DNA of 23,645 nucleotides, from contig CAZUXB010000034.1 of assembly GCA_964624555.1 (NCBI GenBank), positions 1 to 23,645 on the forward strand. The letters are read 5' to 3'. Shown piece by piece: positions 6,858-13,788 of the stretch (its first letter is position 1; each line of letters begins with the position of its first letter). The position numbers and the translations under genes were made by a program. Source of the stretch: SXRF01 sp964624555 (GTDB lineage Bacteria > Pseudomonadota > Alphaproteobacteria > Rickettsiales > SXRF01). Under the pieces are notes generated by a model. The model ran no database searches. It was given only the letters and a program-made list of their open reading frames with translations, and had not been told where the DNA came from.

Positions 6858-7475
6858 TTACTTCATTTGCTTGAGTGCATAATTCAATCTTGTGCGGTCA
6901 AGCTCACCTAACCTCGCTTCATTCCCCTTGAGTAAATCAATAACTTTCTGCCAATTTTTTTCCTTAAAGGCTTTTTCAGCATCTAAGTGCATTTTCTCAT
7001 CTTGATGAGTCTGTGAAATCGATGCTCGCTGCTTTCTTAAATCATCCCACAACGATCTGTCATTTGCAAAGAAACGGCTGCCACATTGCTTTAGCACATT
7101 TGATAGAATCTCAAACTCGGCTCGTAACTGCTGTGCATCTTTGATTGCATCATAAAGATTATGCTGCCTTGCAGGAAATTGTGCGGCACTCTCTAAACGA
7201 TGTAGCTCAAAAATAGTGTAAAATTCTTCCTTTCCACTTTCATTAAACCCTATGTCCAAATCCATTTCTAATCGTAGTGGAGCAGTGCTCAAAGTAACGA
7301 AGCGTTTGAAGTCACCTTTTGTCGAACCATCTATAAACTTTGTGTAGCCGCCAACAAACTGAGTGCGGGCATCTGGGTCATTAATTTTGTGGTCAGATAC
7401 AACGAAGTGATGCTCGGATTTTAAAAAGTCCAATGCCTTTTCTGCCTCTCGATAAACTGCTTCAAAATTGCTCAT
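6858..7475 (-). CDS. Unknown 205-aa helical protein
   Basis: Starts MSNFEAVYREAEKALDFLK, with AGGAA about 8 bases upstream of the ATG on the minus strand. The protein is soluble, charged and apparently mostly helical, without a signal peptide or membrane segment. The middle has a beta-like section (KRFVTLSTAPLRLEMDLDIGF). The C-terminal 40 residues (AEKAFKEKNWQKVIDLLKG and on) resemble a TPR-like helical pair. No family is recognised. It stands alone on the minus strand in the tRNA-Ser island and ends next to a tRNA-T-arm-like sequence. The reading frame is convincing because of its length and ribosome binding site. Confidence 0.7.
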   Translation of the reverse strand: MSNFEAVYREAEKALDFLKSEHHFVVSDHKINDPDARTQFVGGYTKFIDGSTKGDFKRFVTLSTAPLRLEMDLDIGFNESGKEEFYTIFELHRLESAAQFPARQHNLYDAIKDAQQLRAEFEILSNVLKQCGSRFFANDRSLWDDLRKQRASISQTHQDEKMHLDAEKAFKEKNWQKVIDLLKGNEARLGELDRTRLNYALKQMK

Positions 7476-7733
7476 TTGATGTTCCTAATTTGATTGTATA
7501 TTTTATAGGCATCTGTAAAATAAGCAATCTTGTTTCTCGACAGGTTCGCATAGCGTCTACAATGTCCCGCCATTTTACAGCCAGTGAATTTCAAACTGGC
7601 GCAGTTCCTCATATTTTGGAAGTTCGTAAACACGCTGTATTTGCACCGCAATTTGGTATGATATTGAAATGTAATGCATTTGCAGGTTCGAATCTCGAAT
7701 GCGTGTTTAACTCACCACCAAATGCAAGGAATT
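7476..7733. other. Non-coding stretch in the island with tRNA-tail-like sites
   Basis: No convincing gene. At 7541-7572 a 32-base segment runs from CAGGTTCG to CCCGCCA and matches a segment of equal length at 10960-10991 in 23 of 32 positions. It is followed by a hairpin GCCAGT-N9-ACTGGC (7580-7600). At 7683-7716 another T-arm-like CAGGTTCGAATCTCGAA leads to CACCACC. The same stretch should hold the promoter of the 205-aa gene (minus) and of the 56-aa gene (plus); no clear promoter was picked out. Confidence 0.45.
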
Positions 7734-7904
7734 ATGAAATCAGCACAAAAACATGAGCCAACCGCTTATGAAACGCTTTGCGAAAAATTGCGGACACTGG
7801 CAAAATCAGAGGGGCGCAATATGTCGGAAGCTGAAATACACAAAAGCGCACGTAATCTGATGGGATATGTCGAGTTTGTTATAAGAAAGAGCTCTGTTGA
7901 TTAA
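7734..7904 (+). CDS. Small 56-aa protein of unknown function
   Basis: ATG 7734 has AAGGA five bases upstream, making it a better start than the codon at 7674, whose extra residues come from tRNA-tail-like DNA. The product, MKSAQKHEPTAYETLCEKLR and onward, is charged and helical, with a central SEAEIHKSARNLMGYVEF segment. No motif is recognised. Its stop overlaps the end of the convergent TetR gene by four bases, which suggests the two 3' ends have been compacted together. Function unknown; existence rests on the ribosome binding site and on plausible composition. Confidence 0.5.
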   Translation: MKSAQKHEPTAYETLCEKLRTLAKSEGRNMSEAEIHKSARNLMGYVEFVIRKSSVD

Positions 7905-8506
7905 TTGTATGTGCCTGAAAATGGCCATCCTTCGAGCAAACTTGACACCACTTTTTTAAGCTGCGCCTTGTTCACGCCGCTGCGAGCTTGTACGGCAAGG
8001 CCAGAGTTGATCGTCATAATTAGGCAAGCTAGTGTTTTTGCATCAACAGAAGCTGGCAAATCTCCCTCTTTTATTGCCTGACGGAAACGATCGGCCATCC
8101 ACCCCTCCGCCGTTAAACGCATTTGCGCCATTCGTTGGCTGATGGCCTCAGATTCGGGGCTAGTGACAAGCGCACCTTGCACCATCATGCATCCATTGGG
8201 TTTATCTTTTTGAGTAACAAGATTCACTTCACCTTCTAAAATGGCTTTTGCAACTTCATAGGCGGTTTTCTTCTTAAAGGATTCATGATAAATGTGCCCT
8301 GCGTCTTTCGCATAATGTTCTACCGTTTTAAGAAAAAGGGTTTCTTTATTCCCGAACGCTGCATAGAGGCTGGGAACGCTAATATTCAGGTTTTTTGAGA
8401 GCGTAGCAATCGAGACCCCCTCATACCCATGCCGCCAGAACAGCAGCAAGGCTGCATCCAGTGCTTTTTCAATATCAAACTCTCTTGGGCGTCCTTTAGG
8501 AGGCAT
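7901..8506 (-). CDS. TetR/AcrR-family transcriptional regulator
   Basis: 201-aa repressor-type protein. The N-terminus GRPREFDIEKALDAALLLFW leads into the TetR helix-turn-helix (HGYEGVSIATLSKNLNISVPSLYAAFGNKETLF, residues about 25-60, split here only for description). The helical ligand-binding C-terminal domain carries a NGCMMVQGAL segment typical of the AcrR/YcdC-like branch. It is divergent from the SRPBCC-VOC operon. The shared 109-base spacer has two similar 16-base palindromes, the likely operators, so it probably represses both itself and that operon until a small ligand binds. The ligand cannot be predicted. Confidence 0.9.
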   Translation of the reverse strand: MPPKGRPREFDIEKALDAALLLFWRHGYEGVSIATLSKNLNISVPSLYAAFGNKETLFLKTVEHYAKDAGHIYHESFKKKTAYEVAKAILEGEVNLVTQKDKPNGCMMVQGALVTSPESEAISQRMAQMRLTAEGWMADRFRQAIKEGDLPASVDAKTLACLIMTINSGLAVQARSGVNKAQLKKVVSSLLEGWPFSGTYN

Positions 8507-8521
8507 AATTATCTCACATTA

Positions 8522-8537
8522 TGTAACGGTCACTATA
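8522..8537. promoter_or_regulatory. Putative TetR operator 1
   Basis: TGTAACGGTCACTATA, an imperfect palindrome (half-sites TGTAACG and, reversed, TATAGTG) 15 bases from the tetR start codon. It matches operator 2 in 12 of 16 positions. Its position suits autorepression of tetR. Confidence 0.55.
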
Positions 8538-8543
8538 TTTCTA

Positions 8544-8572
8544 TTGACGAAGAAAATCAAATTATCTATTTA
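8544..8572 (+). promoter_or_regulatory. Probable sigma-70 promoter of the SRPBCC operon
   Basis: TTGACG (8544-8549) and TATTTA (8567-8572) are separated by 17 bases. The two operator-like palindromes flank it, one upstream of -35 and one immediately after -10, as expected for a repressed promoter. Confidence 0.5.
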
Positions 8573-8573
8573 A

Positions 8574-8589
8574 TGTAGCGTTCATTACA
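8574..8589. promoter_or_regulatory. Putative TetR operator 2
   Basis: TGTAGCGTTCATTACA, with half-sites TGTAGCG and, reversed, TGTAATG. It lies where transcription of the SRPBCC operon would start, two bases after the -10 element, so bound repressor would block initiation. Confidence 0.55.
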
Positions 8590-8615
8590 GAACATCTAAA
8601 CATTATGGAGTAACT

Positions 8616-9152
8616 ATGTTAAAAAAGATCTTGATTGCCATTTCTTTGCTTATGGTTGCATTTCTTGCCGCCGCTGCGTTTCAGCCTGATGAGTTTCGCG
8701 TAGAGCGCTCCATCACCATTGCTGCCCCTGCAGAAAATATTTTCCCTTATGTAAACAATCTTAAGAAATTTAACGAATGGAGTCCGTGGGCGAAGCTTGA
8801 CCCTAACGCCAAGGCGGAATTCGCCGCACAGACGGAAGGCGTTGGAGCCTCGTTTAGTTGGGATGGAAATTACGAAGTCGGCCAAGGCAGCATGACCAAT
8901 ATTGAGTCTATCCCAAATGAGTTGGCGCGGTTTCGCATGGAGTTTATCAAACCCATGAAGGGGACGGATACCGCAGAATTCACCTTTAAGCCTGAAAATG
9001 GCTCAACGGTTGTAACCTGGTCCATTTATGGTCACAGAACGTATTTTTGTAAGCTGATGGGAATGGTATTCAATGCCAACAAAATGGTTGGCGAGCAGTT
9101 TGAAAAAGGCCTGAACACCCTTAAATCGCTCACAGAGAGCCAAGGCAAATGA
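8616..9152 (+). CDS. SRPBCC (START/polyketide-cyclase-like) protein with an N-terminal membrane segment
   Basis: 178 aa. Residues 1-22 (MLKKILIAISLLMVAFLAAA) form a signal peptide or membrane anchor. Residues about 27-172 form an SRPBCC fold: FRVERSITIAAPAENIFPYV, then NNLKKFNEWSPWAKLDPN, a pattern common to the polyketide cyclase/dehydrase group. Such domains bind hydrophobic ligands; the ligand here is unknown. The start has TATGGAGTAACT ahead of the ATG, with GGAG as ribosome binding site. It is the first gene of the TetR-controlled operon, and its stop overlaps an ATG (ATGA, 9149-9152) of the following VOC gene. Confidence 0.85.
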   Translation: MLKKILIAISLLMVAFLAAAAFQPDEFRVERSITIAAPAENIFPYVNNLKKFNEWSPWAKLDPNAKAEFAAQTEGVGASFSWDGNYEVGQGSMTNIESIPNELARFRMEFIKPMKGTDTAEFTFKPENGSTVVTWSIYGHRTYFCKLMGMVFNANKMVGEQFEKGLNTLKSLTESQGK

Positions 9153-9510
9153 CCCGGAAGATTACCGAAGGAACGATATATTTATTGAATGCCCTACACC
9201 AGATATCGAGAAGTTGGAGCAGGCAAAAGCGTTTTACAGCACCCTGTTCGGATGGTCTTACACAAACTGGGGTGATGACTACGCCGATACCAAGGATAGC
9301 GGTATAGGCAGTGGGATTAACGCTGACCCAGCACATAAGCCCCAGCATATCATGCCTGTGATTTACACAAAGGATCTTGAATCCATGCGCGATAAAATAG
9401 TTGCGGACAATGGCAAGATAACGCGGGATATCTTTTCTTATCCTGGCGGTCGGAGATTCCATGCGCTTGATCCTGCTGGAAATGAAATCGCCGTATGTTC
9501 GGACATATAA
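9149..9510 (+). CDS. VOC-family (glyoxalase/bleomycin-resistance-like) protein, probable frameshift near the start
   Basis: The VOC homology is read in the frame that ends at TAA 9508-9510: DIFIECPTPDIEKL at about 9178-9219, then AFYSTLFGWSYTNW and FHALDPAGNEIAVCSD. In that frame there is no ATG or GTG; the first possible start is TTG 9214, which would remove the first beta strand of the fold. The natural start would be ATG 9149, overlapping the SRPBCC stop as ATGA, but it is in another frame (MTRKITEGT). A one-base change near 9165-9172 would join them. So the gene is either frameshifted, mis-sequenced, or started at TTG. VOC proteins are small metal-dependent or binding proteins; the substrate is unknown. 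Confidence 0.65.
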
Positions 9511-9537
9511 GCCACAAAAAACAAAAGGAGAAAGACC

Positions 9538-9939
9538 ATGAACCCCGTTGTCCATTTTGAAATGCCATACCACGATGCCAAACGCGCCGCCGCGTTTTAT
9601 AAACAAGCCTTTGGTTGGAAGCCACAATTCATGGGCGAGCAGATGGGTGACTATCTGCACATGACGACTTCTACGGAGGATGCCTGCACCACCGATCATC
9701 GCGGCACCATCAATGGCGGGATGTTCCCGTTCAAACCCGATTGGCCGATGCAATATCCATCCGTCGTGATTGCGGTTGAAGATATTCGCGCCGCCATGAA
9801 GCGTATAGACAAAGCAGGAGGGAAAGTTCTGGGCGAGCCCATGACTATTCCAAGCATCGGAGATTATGTTTCGTTTGTTGATACAGAAGGCAACCGCAAT
9901 AGCATTTTACAACCCAACAGTCAGAGCAAGCCTTGCTAA
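9538..9939 (+). CDS. VOC-family protein
   Basis: 133-aa single VOC module. MNPVVHFEMPYHDAKRAAAF starts the first beta-alpha unit, FYKQAFGWKPQF follows, then a GGMFPF loop and the second unit PSVVIAVEDIRAAMKRIDKA. It ends with DTEGNRNSILQPN, where the family metal ligand Glu would be expected near TEGN. It resembles the glyoxalase-like and PhnB-like group. A strong ribosome binding site (AAAAGGAGAAAG) precedes ATG 9538, 27 bases after the previous VOC gene. Substrate not predictable. Confidence 0.87.
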   Translation: MNPVVHFEMPYHDAKRAAAFYKQAFGWKPQFMGEQMGDYLHMTTSTEDACTTDHRGTINGGMFPFKPDWPMQYPSVVIAVEDIRAAMKRIDKAGGKVLGEPMTIPSIGDYVSFVDTEGNRNSILQPNSQSKPC

Positions 9940-9963
9940 TAGTTTTCAGAGGAGTGAAGCGCG

Positions 9964-10362
9964 ATGCCCCTGACAGTCGATGAATTCTTAGATGCGCTCT
10001 TGCATAATCGTAAAGATGAGATTCGGGCACTTAGAAAAGCGATTATCACATTGGATGAAAATATTACCGAGACCATAAAGTGGAACGCACCCAACTTTTG
10101 CTGGAAAGGTCATGATCGGGTTACCTTGCGGTTGCACCCTGGTGATAGATTGGAAATAATCCTTCATCGTGGAGCCAAGAAGAAGGAATACCTGCCTGTC
10201 ATCCTGAACGATTCAGAAAATCTGATATTTTGGATTACACCCGATAGAGGTGTGATTAAAATTTCCGACCATTACATGCTCAACGAAAACCTCCCTCAAA
10301 TACTCAAAATGATTCTTGAGTGGATGCAGAAAACAGAACATTCACATGAAGCATTTGAATGA
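9964..10362 (+). CDS. DUF1801-domain protein
   Basis: 132 aa. VDEFLDALLHNRKDEIRALR and the core KWNAPNFCWKGHDRVTLRLH match the DUF1801 (YdhG-like) pattern, in which a WNAPxF-type strand is followed by a beta sheet. GAGGAG lies ahead of ATG 9964. The biochemical role of the family is not established. It is in operon with the VOC genes (24-base gap), and such small VOC, SRPBCC and DUF1801 genes commonly cluster in soil and aquatic bacteria. Confidence 0.8.
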   Translation: MPLTVDEFLDALLHNRKDEIRALRKAIITLDENITETIKWNAPNFCWKGHDRVTLRLHPGDRLEIILHRGAKKKEYLPVILNDSENLIFWITPDRGVIKISDHYMLNENLPQILKMILEWMQKTEHSHEAFE

Positions 10363-10372
10363 TTTCGGATTT

Positions 10373-10897
10373 ATGGAGATTTTGGAAAGACTCTCTGGCG
10401 GAGATTTACGCTCAATAGCCGATGCCAATCAAGTGGTGGCGTTGGCAGAAGAAAACCCCGCTATGATTTCTTTCTTGTGCGAATGTTTAAGCCATACCGA
10501 TCGCCTGATCCGGATGCGTAGCGCCGATGCATTAGAGAAAGTATCTACTGCGCAGGCTCGTAAACTTCAGCCTCATAAAAAAATCTTTCTGAAGACGATG
10601 CAATCCGCAAACGATAAGGAACTGCGCTGGCACATGGCGCAGATTGTTCCGCGTTTAACATTAACTGAAAAAGAAGCTGAAAAAGTCTATGAGTGCCTAA
10701 TTAATTATCGCGAAGATACAAGCAAAATAGTAAAGACCTTTGCTCTACAAGGGATGGTTGATTTATCTAAGCATCATCCGCAATTCGAGAAGGCAACAAA
10801 CGCTGCGCTCCAAAAATGCTTAAGCAGTGGTAGCCCAGCGGAGCAAGCTCGCGCAAAGAAATTGATTTCGACTCGTTGTATTAGGCGCACAGATTAA
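10373..10897 (+). CDS. HEAT-repeat-like helical protein
   Basis: 174 aa from ATG 10373 (MEILERLSGGDLRSIADANQ). An alternative ATG at 10346 would overlap the DUF1801 gene by 17 bases; neither has a clear ribosome binding site, and translation is probably coupled. The sequence is a series of paired helices of HEAT type, for example SHTDRLIRMRSADALEKVST and DKELRWHMAQIVPRLTLTEK. Such proteins are usually binding scaffolds. It is the last gene of the operon, and Arg/Lys-rich at the end. No catalytic motif is visible. Confidence 0.7.
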   Translation: MEILERLSGGDLRSIADANQVVALAEENPAMISFLCECLSHTDRLIRMRSADALEKVSTAQARKLQPHKKIFLKTMQSANDKELRWHMAQIVPRLTLTEKEAEKVYECLINYREDTSKIVKTFALQGMVDLSKHHPQFEKATNAALQKCLSSGSPAEQARAKKLISTRCIRRTD

Positions 10898-11141
10898 TGA
10901 TAATTTTGCTAGCTGTATGATTGATATTATGCTGAACTATCAATAGGCACTCAGTCGGGCAGGTTCGAAAACCGTTCACTACGCGCCGCCATTTATAGGA
11001 AATGAGCATGAAATGCCTATTTCCTATAAATAATGATAGAGTGAGATGAGAACGTGTTCGACGACAAGTAATGCGCAGGCATTACGCAGGCGCGGCGGAG
11101 TGAAACGAAGCCAGCCTCCCCCTGTCCGCCATTATCTCTGA
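10898..11141. other. Right-end module of the tRNA-Ser island
   Basis: No gene. In order: a T-arm-like segment CAGGTTCG...CCGCCA (10960-10991); a hairpin with perfect arms TTTATAGGAAAT/ATTTCCTATAAA (10992-11031); the block GAGATGAGAACGTGTTCGAC (11043-11062), which also occurs with one extra A at 6663-6683; a hairpin GTAATGC-gcag-GCATTAC (11068-11085); and the tRNA-Ser tail copy (11116-11131). The same order of parts follows the intact tRNA at 6599-6774. Confidence 0.55.
10992..11031. terminator. Perfect 12-bp hairpin at the island's right end
   Basis: Arms TTTATAGGAAAT and ATTTCCTATAAA enclose GAGCATGAAATGCCT, which itself can pair GCAT with ATGC. It could end transcripts from the HEAT-protein operon (plus) and from the chemoreceptor gene (minus). 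It stands directly after CCGCCA, as the hairpin at 6615 does. Confidence 0.6.
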
Positions 11142-13265
11142 TTAACCAGCGCGCACACGGCGCAGGAAGTTGTCTACTTGCGCATTAAGCTCCTCAGCCT
11201 GTTTCGAAAGCTCCTTGGAGGCCATCAGCATTTGCTCGGAAGCAGAACCCGCATGCGAGGAAGATGCCTGAACATCCTGTAAGCTCTCTGAGATGGATTG
11301 CATATTGGACGATGCCAGCTGCATATTCTTTGAAATATCACTGGTCGTTGCCGATTGCTCTTCTACTGCAGATGCAACGCTGGAGGCCGCTTCCGATATC
11401 GAACCTACCGAACCACCAATATCCTTAAGAGAGGCGATAATATCCTGCGCTGCCTGCCGCATTTCATCCATCACCTGTTGAATTTCTGCGGTTGTTTTAT
11501 CGGTCTGGGTCGCCAGGTTTTTGACTTCGCTGGCCACCACCGCAAACCCTTTCCCAGCTTCACCAGCCCGGGCTGACTCAATGGTAGCGTTAAGCGCAAG
11601 CAGGTTAATCTGGCCGGCAATGCTGGCGATCATATCCATCGCCGCGACAACCTTAGCGGTTGCTTCATTAAGCGCACTGGCAATATTATCGGCATTATGG
11701 GCCTTATCCTTTGATTCGCTTACAATCCTGTTAGTTTTTTGCAGTTGCACGGATATTTCTTTTACAGTAGCAGAAAGTTCTTCTGAAGCGGCAGCAACTG
11801 ATTGCACATTAGCTGTTGTACTTGCCGTTGCATTGCTGGCACTTAATGCTTTCTGGGCACTGTCTTTTGCTGTCCCAACCATGCTTTCTGCAGTCTGTGA
11901 TAGCTCGGTGGCTGCTGCGGCAACTACATTCACTATGGATTTCACACTTTGTTCAAAATCATTTGCAACTTGTGCCTGTGCCTGTTTTTTCTGCCCTTCA
12001 AGTTCTTTCTTTTCAAGTTCGGCATAGGAAAGTTTCGCCTGCAGGGCTTTCACCATCGTCAGCGTGTTCTGCAATTCGTCATCACCAACATTAATCTGGT
12101 TATCATATTTCCCACCGGCAATAGAATTCAGTACTTTATTCATTTCTGCCAGACGTGAGGTAATGCGCGCCCTGATGACTTTTGTTACGATTGTAGCTAC
12201 CCCAACAGCAAACAGAGTTACCGCGATTCCAATTATTAACCCCGTAGTTGCATCTTTCTCTGCTTCATTATATTCAGATTTTGCGGTATCCAACTGCACC
12301 TTACGCAGCTTTCCATTATCATCGGCCATATCATCAAAAAACTTATTGTTAGCCGCCAGCAGTTCATTCAGTTTATCTAACTGTCCGGATTTAAGCATTA
12401 CAAGTGCAGGCTGTAATACATCCACCGCAAACTTTTTCCTTTGCCCATCATATTGCCTGGCGATGGACGCTCCTTCCGGGGACAGGTCCGCAGCCATATA
12501 GGACTTCCATATCTCCTCGCTTTTTTGTGTATTTTCTTCAACAACTTTTATTACTTCTTCCACACCTTGTTTAGTGATGCCAATCTTATAAAGCTCTACA
12601 AGGCTGTCATATTGCTTCTGGTCAATTTCTGCCAGACGGCTGATGGGCACCGTGTTATCCTCATAAACAATACGCAACGCTTCAGCCGCTTTATGCTCAT
12701 TATAATTGCCGACCCCACTCACGATGATTATCAGCGCACATAGCACCACTCCCATCACCGTGATTTTTGAAGCAAATTTCTCAAACCAGAGCCTGGCTTG
12801 TTCTTTTCTGGAAGTGTCCACTACCCTGCCATGTACGATCTTCAGCAAACCGGCCTTACCATCAATAAATTTTTTATAAATCTCGCTAACAGCCCTGACA
12901 GTGGCAGAATCAGGTTTACTGCGAATAGAAACATACCCGGATATGACCCCATCCTTGAGCACAGGCATCGCATTTGCCTCTACCCAGTAGTGATCACCGT
13001 TCTTTGTACGGTTTTTAACATATCCACTCCACGGCCGCCCCGCCTTCAGGTCACGCCACAAATCCTCAAAAGCTTCCGGCGGCATATCACAATGGCGGAT
13101 CAGGTTATGCGGCTGACCAATCAATTCTTCCCGCGTAAATCCAGAAATATCTATAAAATCCTGGTTAACAAAGAGTATTCTACCCTTATCATCGGTGCTT
13201 GATACGATGACAGAGCCATCTTTCATTACAACTTCATGTTGTGTAACAGGACCATTATTGCGCAT
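11142..13265 (-). CDS. Aer-like methyl-accepting chemotaxis protein with an N-terminal PAS domain
   Basis: 707-aa chemoreceptor. Residues about 15-120 are a PAS domain very like that of the aerotaxis receptor Aer: GQPHNLIRHCDMP, PWSGYVKNRTKNGDHYWVEA and GYVSIRSKPD. In Aer this domain binds FAD and senses redox state. Membrane segments lie at about 168-187 and 341-361, enclosing a helical domain of about 150 residues, so unlike E. coli Aer it has a full four-helix-type sensor region too. HAMP follows (about 362-415), then the signalling domain with the hairpin tip INLLALNATIESARAGEAGKG at 553-573. No C-terminal CheR-tether pentapeptide. AGGATGG precedes the ATG. It ends 10 bases from the tRNA-Ser tail repeat. 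Confidence 0.93.
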   Translation of the reverse strand: MRNNGPVTQHEVVMKDGSVIVSSTDDKGRILFVNQDFIDISGFTREELIGQPHNLIRHCDMPPEAFEDLWRDLKAGRPWSGYVKNRTKNGDHYWVEANAMPVLKDGVISGYVSIRSKPDSATVRAVSEIYKKFIDGKAGLLKIVHGRVVDTSRKEQARLWFEKFASKITVMGVVLCALIIIVSGVGNYNEHKAAEALRIVYEDNTVPISRLAEIDQKQYDSLVELYKIGITKQGVEEVIKVVEENTQKSEEIWKSYMAADLSPEGASIARQYDGQRKKFAVDVLQPALVMLKSGQLDKLNELLAANNKFFDDMADDNGKLRKVQLDTAKSEYNEAEKDATTGLIIGIAVTLFAVGVATIVTKVIRARITSRLAEMNKVLNSIAGGKYDNQINVGDDELQNTLTMVKALQAKLSYAELEKKELEGQKKQAQAQVANDFEQSVKSIVNVVAAAATELSQTAESMVGTAKDSAQKALSASNATASTTANVQSVAAASEELSATVKEISVQLQKTNRIVSESKDKAHNADNIASALNEATAKVVAAMDMIASIAGQINLLALNATIESARAGEAGKGFAVVASEVKNLATQTDKTTAEIQQVMDEMRQAAQDIIASLKDIGGSVGSISEAASSVASAVEEQSATTSDISKNMQLASSNMQSISESLQDVQASSSHAGSASEQMLMASKELSKQAEELNAQVDNFLRRVRAG

Positions 13266-13451
13266 ACTTTACCATCCTGAAAAAGATTTATTGCTTGTTC
13301 TTCATGAAATATTTTTGGATAAAACCAAACACTACACGTGTAAGGTGTACAATAATGTACCATAATAGTACAGTACTTTTTTCAACCAATCGTACGTGCT
13401 ATCCAGAACGGTCTTTGCCATCGTCATCCCGGGCTTGCTCAGTGATAACAA
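13266..13451 (-). promoter_or_regulatory. Upstream region of the Aer-like gene with repeated GTAC
   Basis: 186 bases between iscA and the chemoreceptor start. Four GTAC tetramers occur at 13347, 13357, 13368 and 13373, with AATAAT or CATAATA between them, a spacing of about one helical turn for the first three. This could be a binding-site array for the chemoreceptor promoter; no regulator is identified. GTCATCCCGGGCTTG near 13423 is a fragment of the palindromic repeat also seen after trpA. Confidence 0.35.
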
Positions 13452-13787
13452 TTAAACGTGGAAACTTTCACCGCAACCGCAGCGGCCCTTTTCATTGGGA
13501 TTGCGGAATATGAAGCCGCTTTTTAGCTGCTCTTCGACATAGTCCATCTCGGTGCCGAGCAGGAACATCACCGCTTTGGGGTCGATGATGATTTTCACGC
13601 CGTTCTTTTCCACTACATCGTCGAACTTGCCCACCTCGTCGGCATATTCCACGAAATAAGAAAGGCCGGAGCAACCACGCGCGCGCACGCCAACCTTGAT
13701 GCCCGCTGATGGCTTGCCGCGATTTGCCAGCAACGCATTGATGCGCTCTATTGCAGAATCAGAAACGGTAAGTAGTGGTGCGGCCAT
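13452..13787 (-). CDS. iscA: A-type iron-sulfur carrier protein (IscA/ErpA type)
   Basis: 111 aa. The three conserved cysteines are Cys39 (ARGCSGLSY) and Cys103/Cys105 (GRCGCGESF), the Fe-S/iron ligands of A-type carriers, which pass clusters from the IscU scaffold to apo-enzymes. FIFRNPNEKGRCGCG is typical. It is the last gene of the isc cluster, one base after the SPFH gene. Whether it acts as IscA, ErpA or HesB-like SufA cannot be settled by sequence alone; context favours IscA. Confidence 0.88.
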   Translation of the reverse strand: MAAPLLTVSDSAIERINALLANRGKPSAGIKVGVRARGCSGLSYFVEYADEVGKFDDVVEKNGVKIIIDPKAVMFLLGTEMDYVEEQLKSGFIFRNPNEKGRCGCGESFHV

Positions 13788-13788
13788 A

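Larger units (their letters stand above)
6599..11131 (+). mobile_element. Putative tRNA-Ser genomic island without an integrase
   Basis: The 16-base sequence CTCCCCCTGTCCGCCA ends the tRNA-Ser gene (6599-6614) and recurs exactly at 11116-11131, only 10 bases before the stop end of the chemoreceptor gene. Direct repeats of a tRNA 3' end are the usual trace of site-specific integration. The enclosed genes (unknown 205-aa and 56-aa proteins, TetR, SRPBCC, two VOC, DUF1801, HEAT) are accessory in type, while both flanks are core genes. No integrase, relaxase or transposase is visible, so the element is either a remnant or is moved by an enzyme encoded elsewhere. Confidence 0.6.

Noticed and set aside
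7433..7756. Plus-strand frame of 107 residues in the island spacer
   Set aside because: Starts inside the 205-aa gene, lacks a ribosome binding site, and runs through tRNA-tail-like DNA into the better-supported 56-aa gene in another frame.
11521..12027. Plus-strand Ala/Ser-rich frame opposite the Aer-like receptor, and a similar one at 21777-22472
   Set aside because: Both are antisense shadows of repetitive coiled-coil codons in the chemoreceptors.
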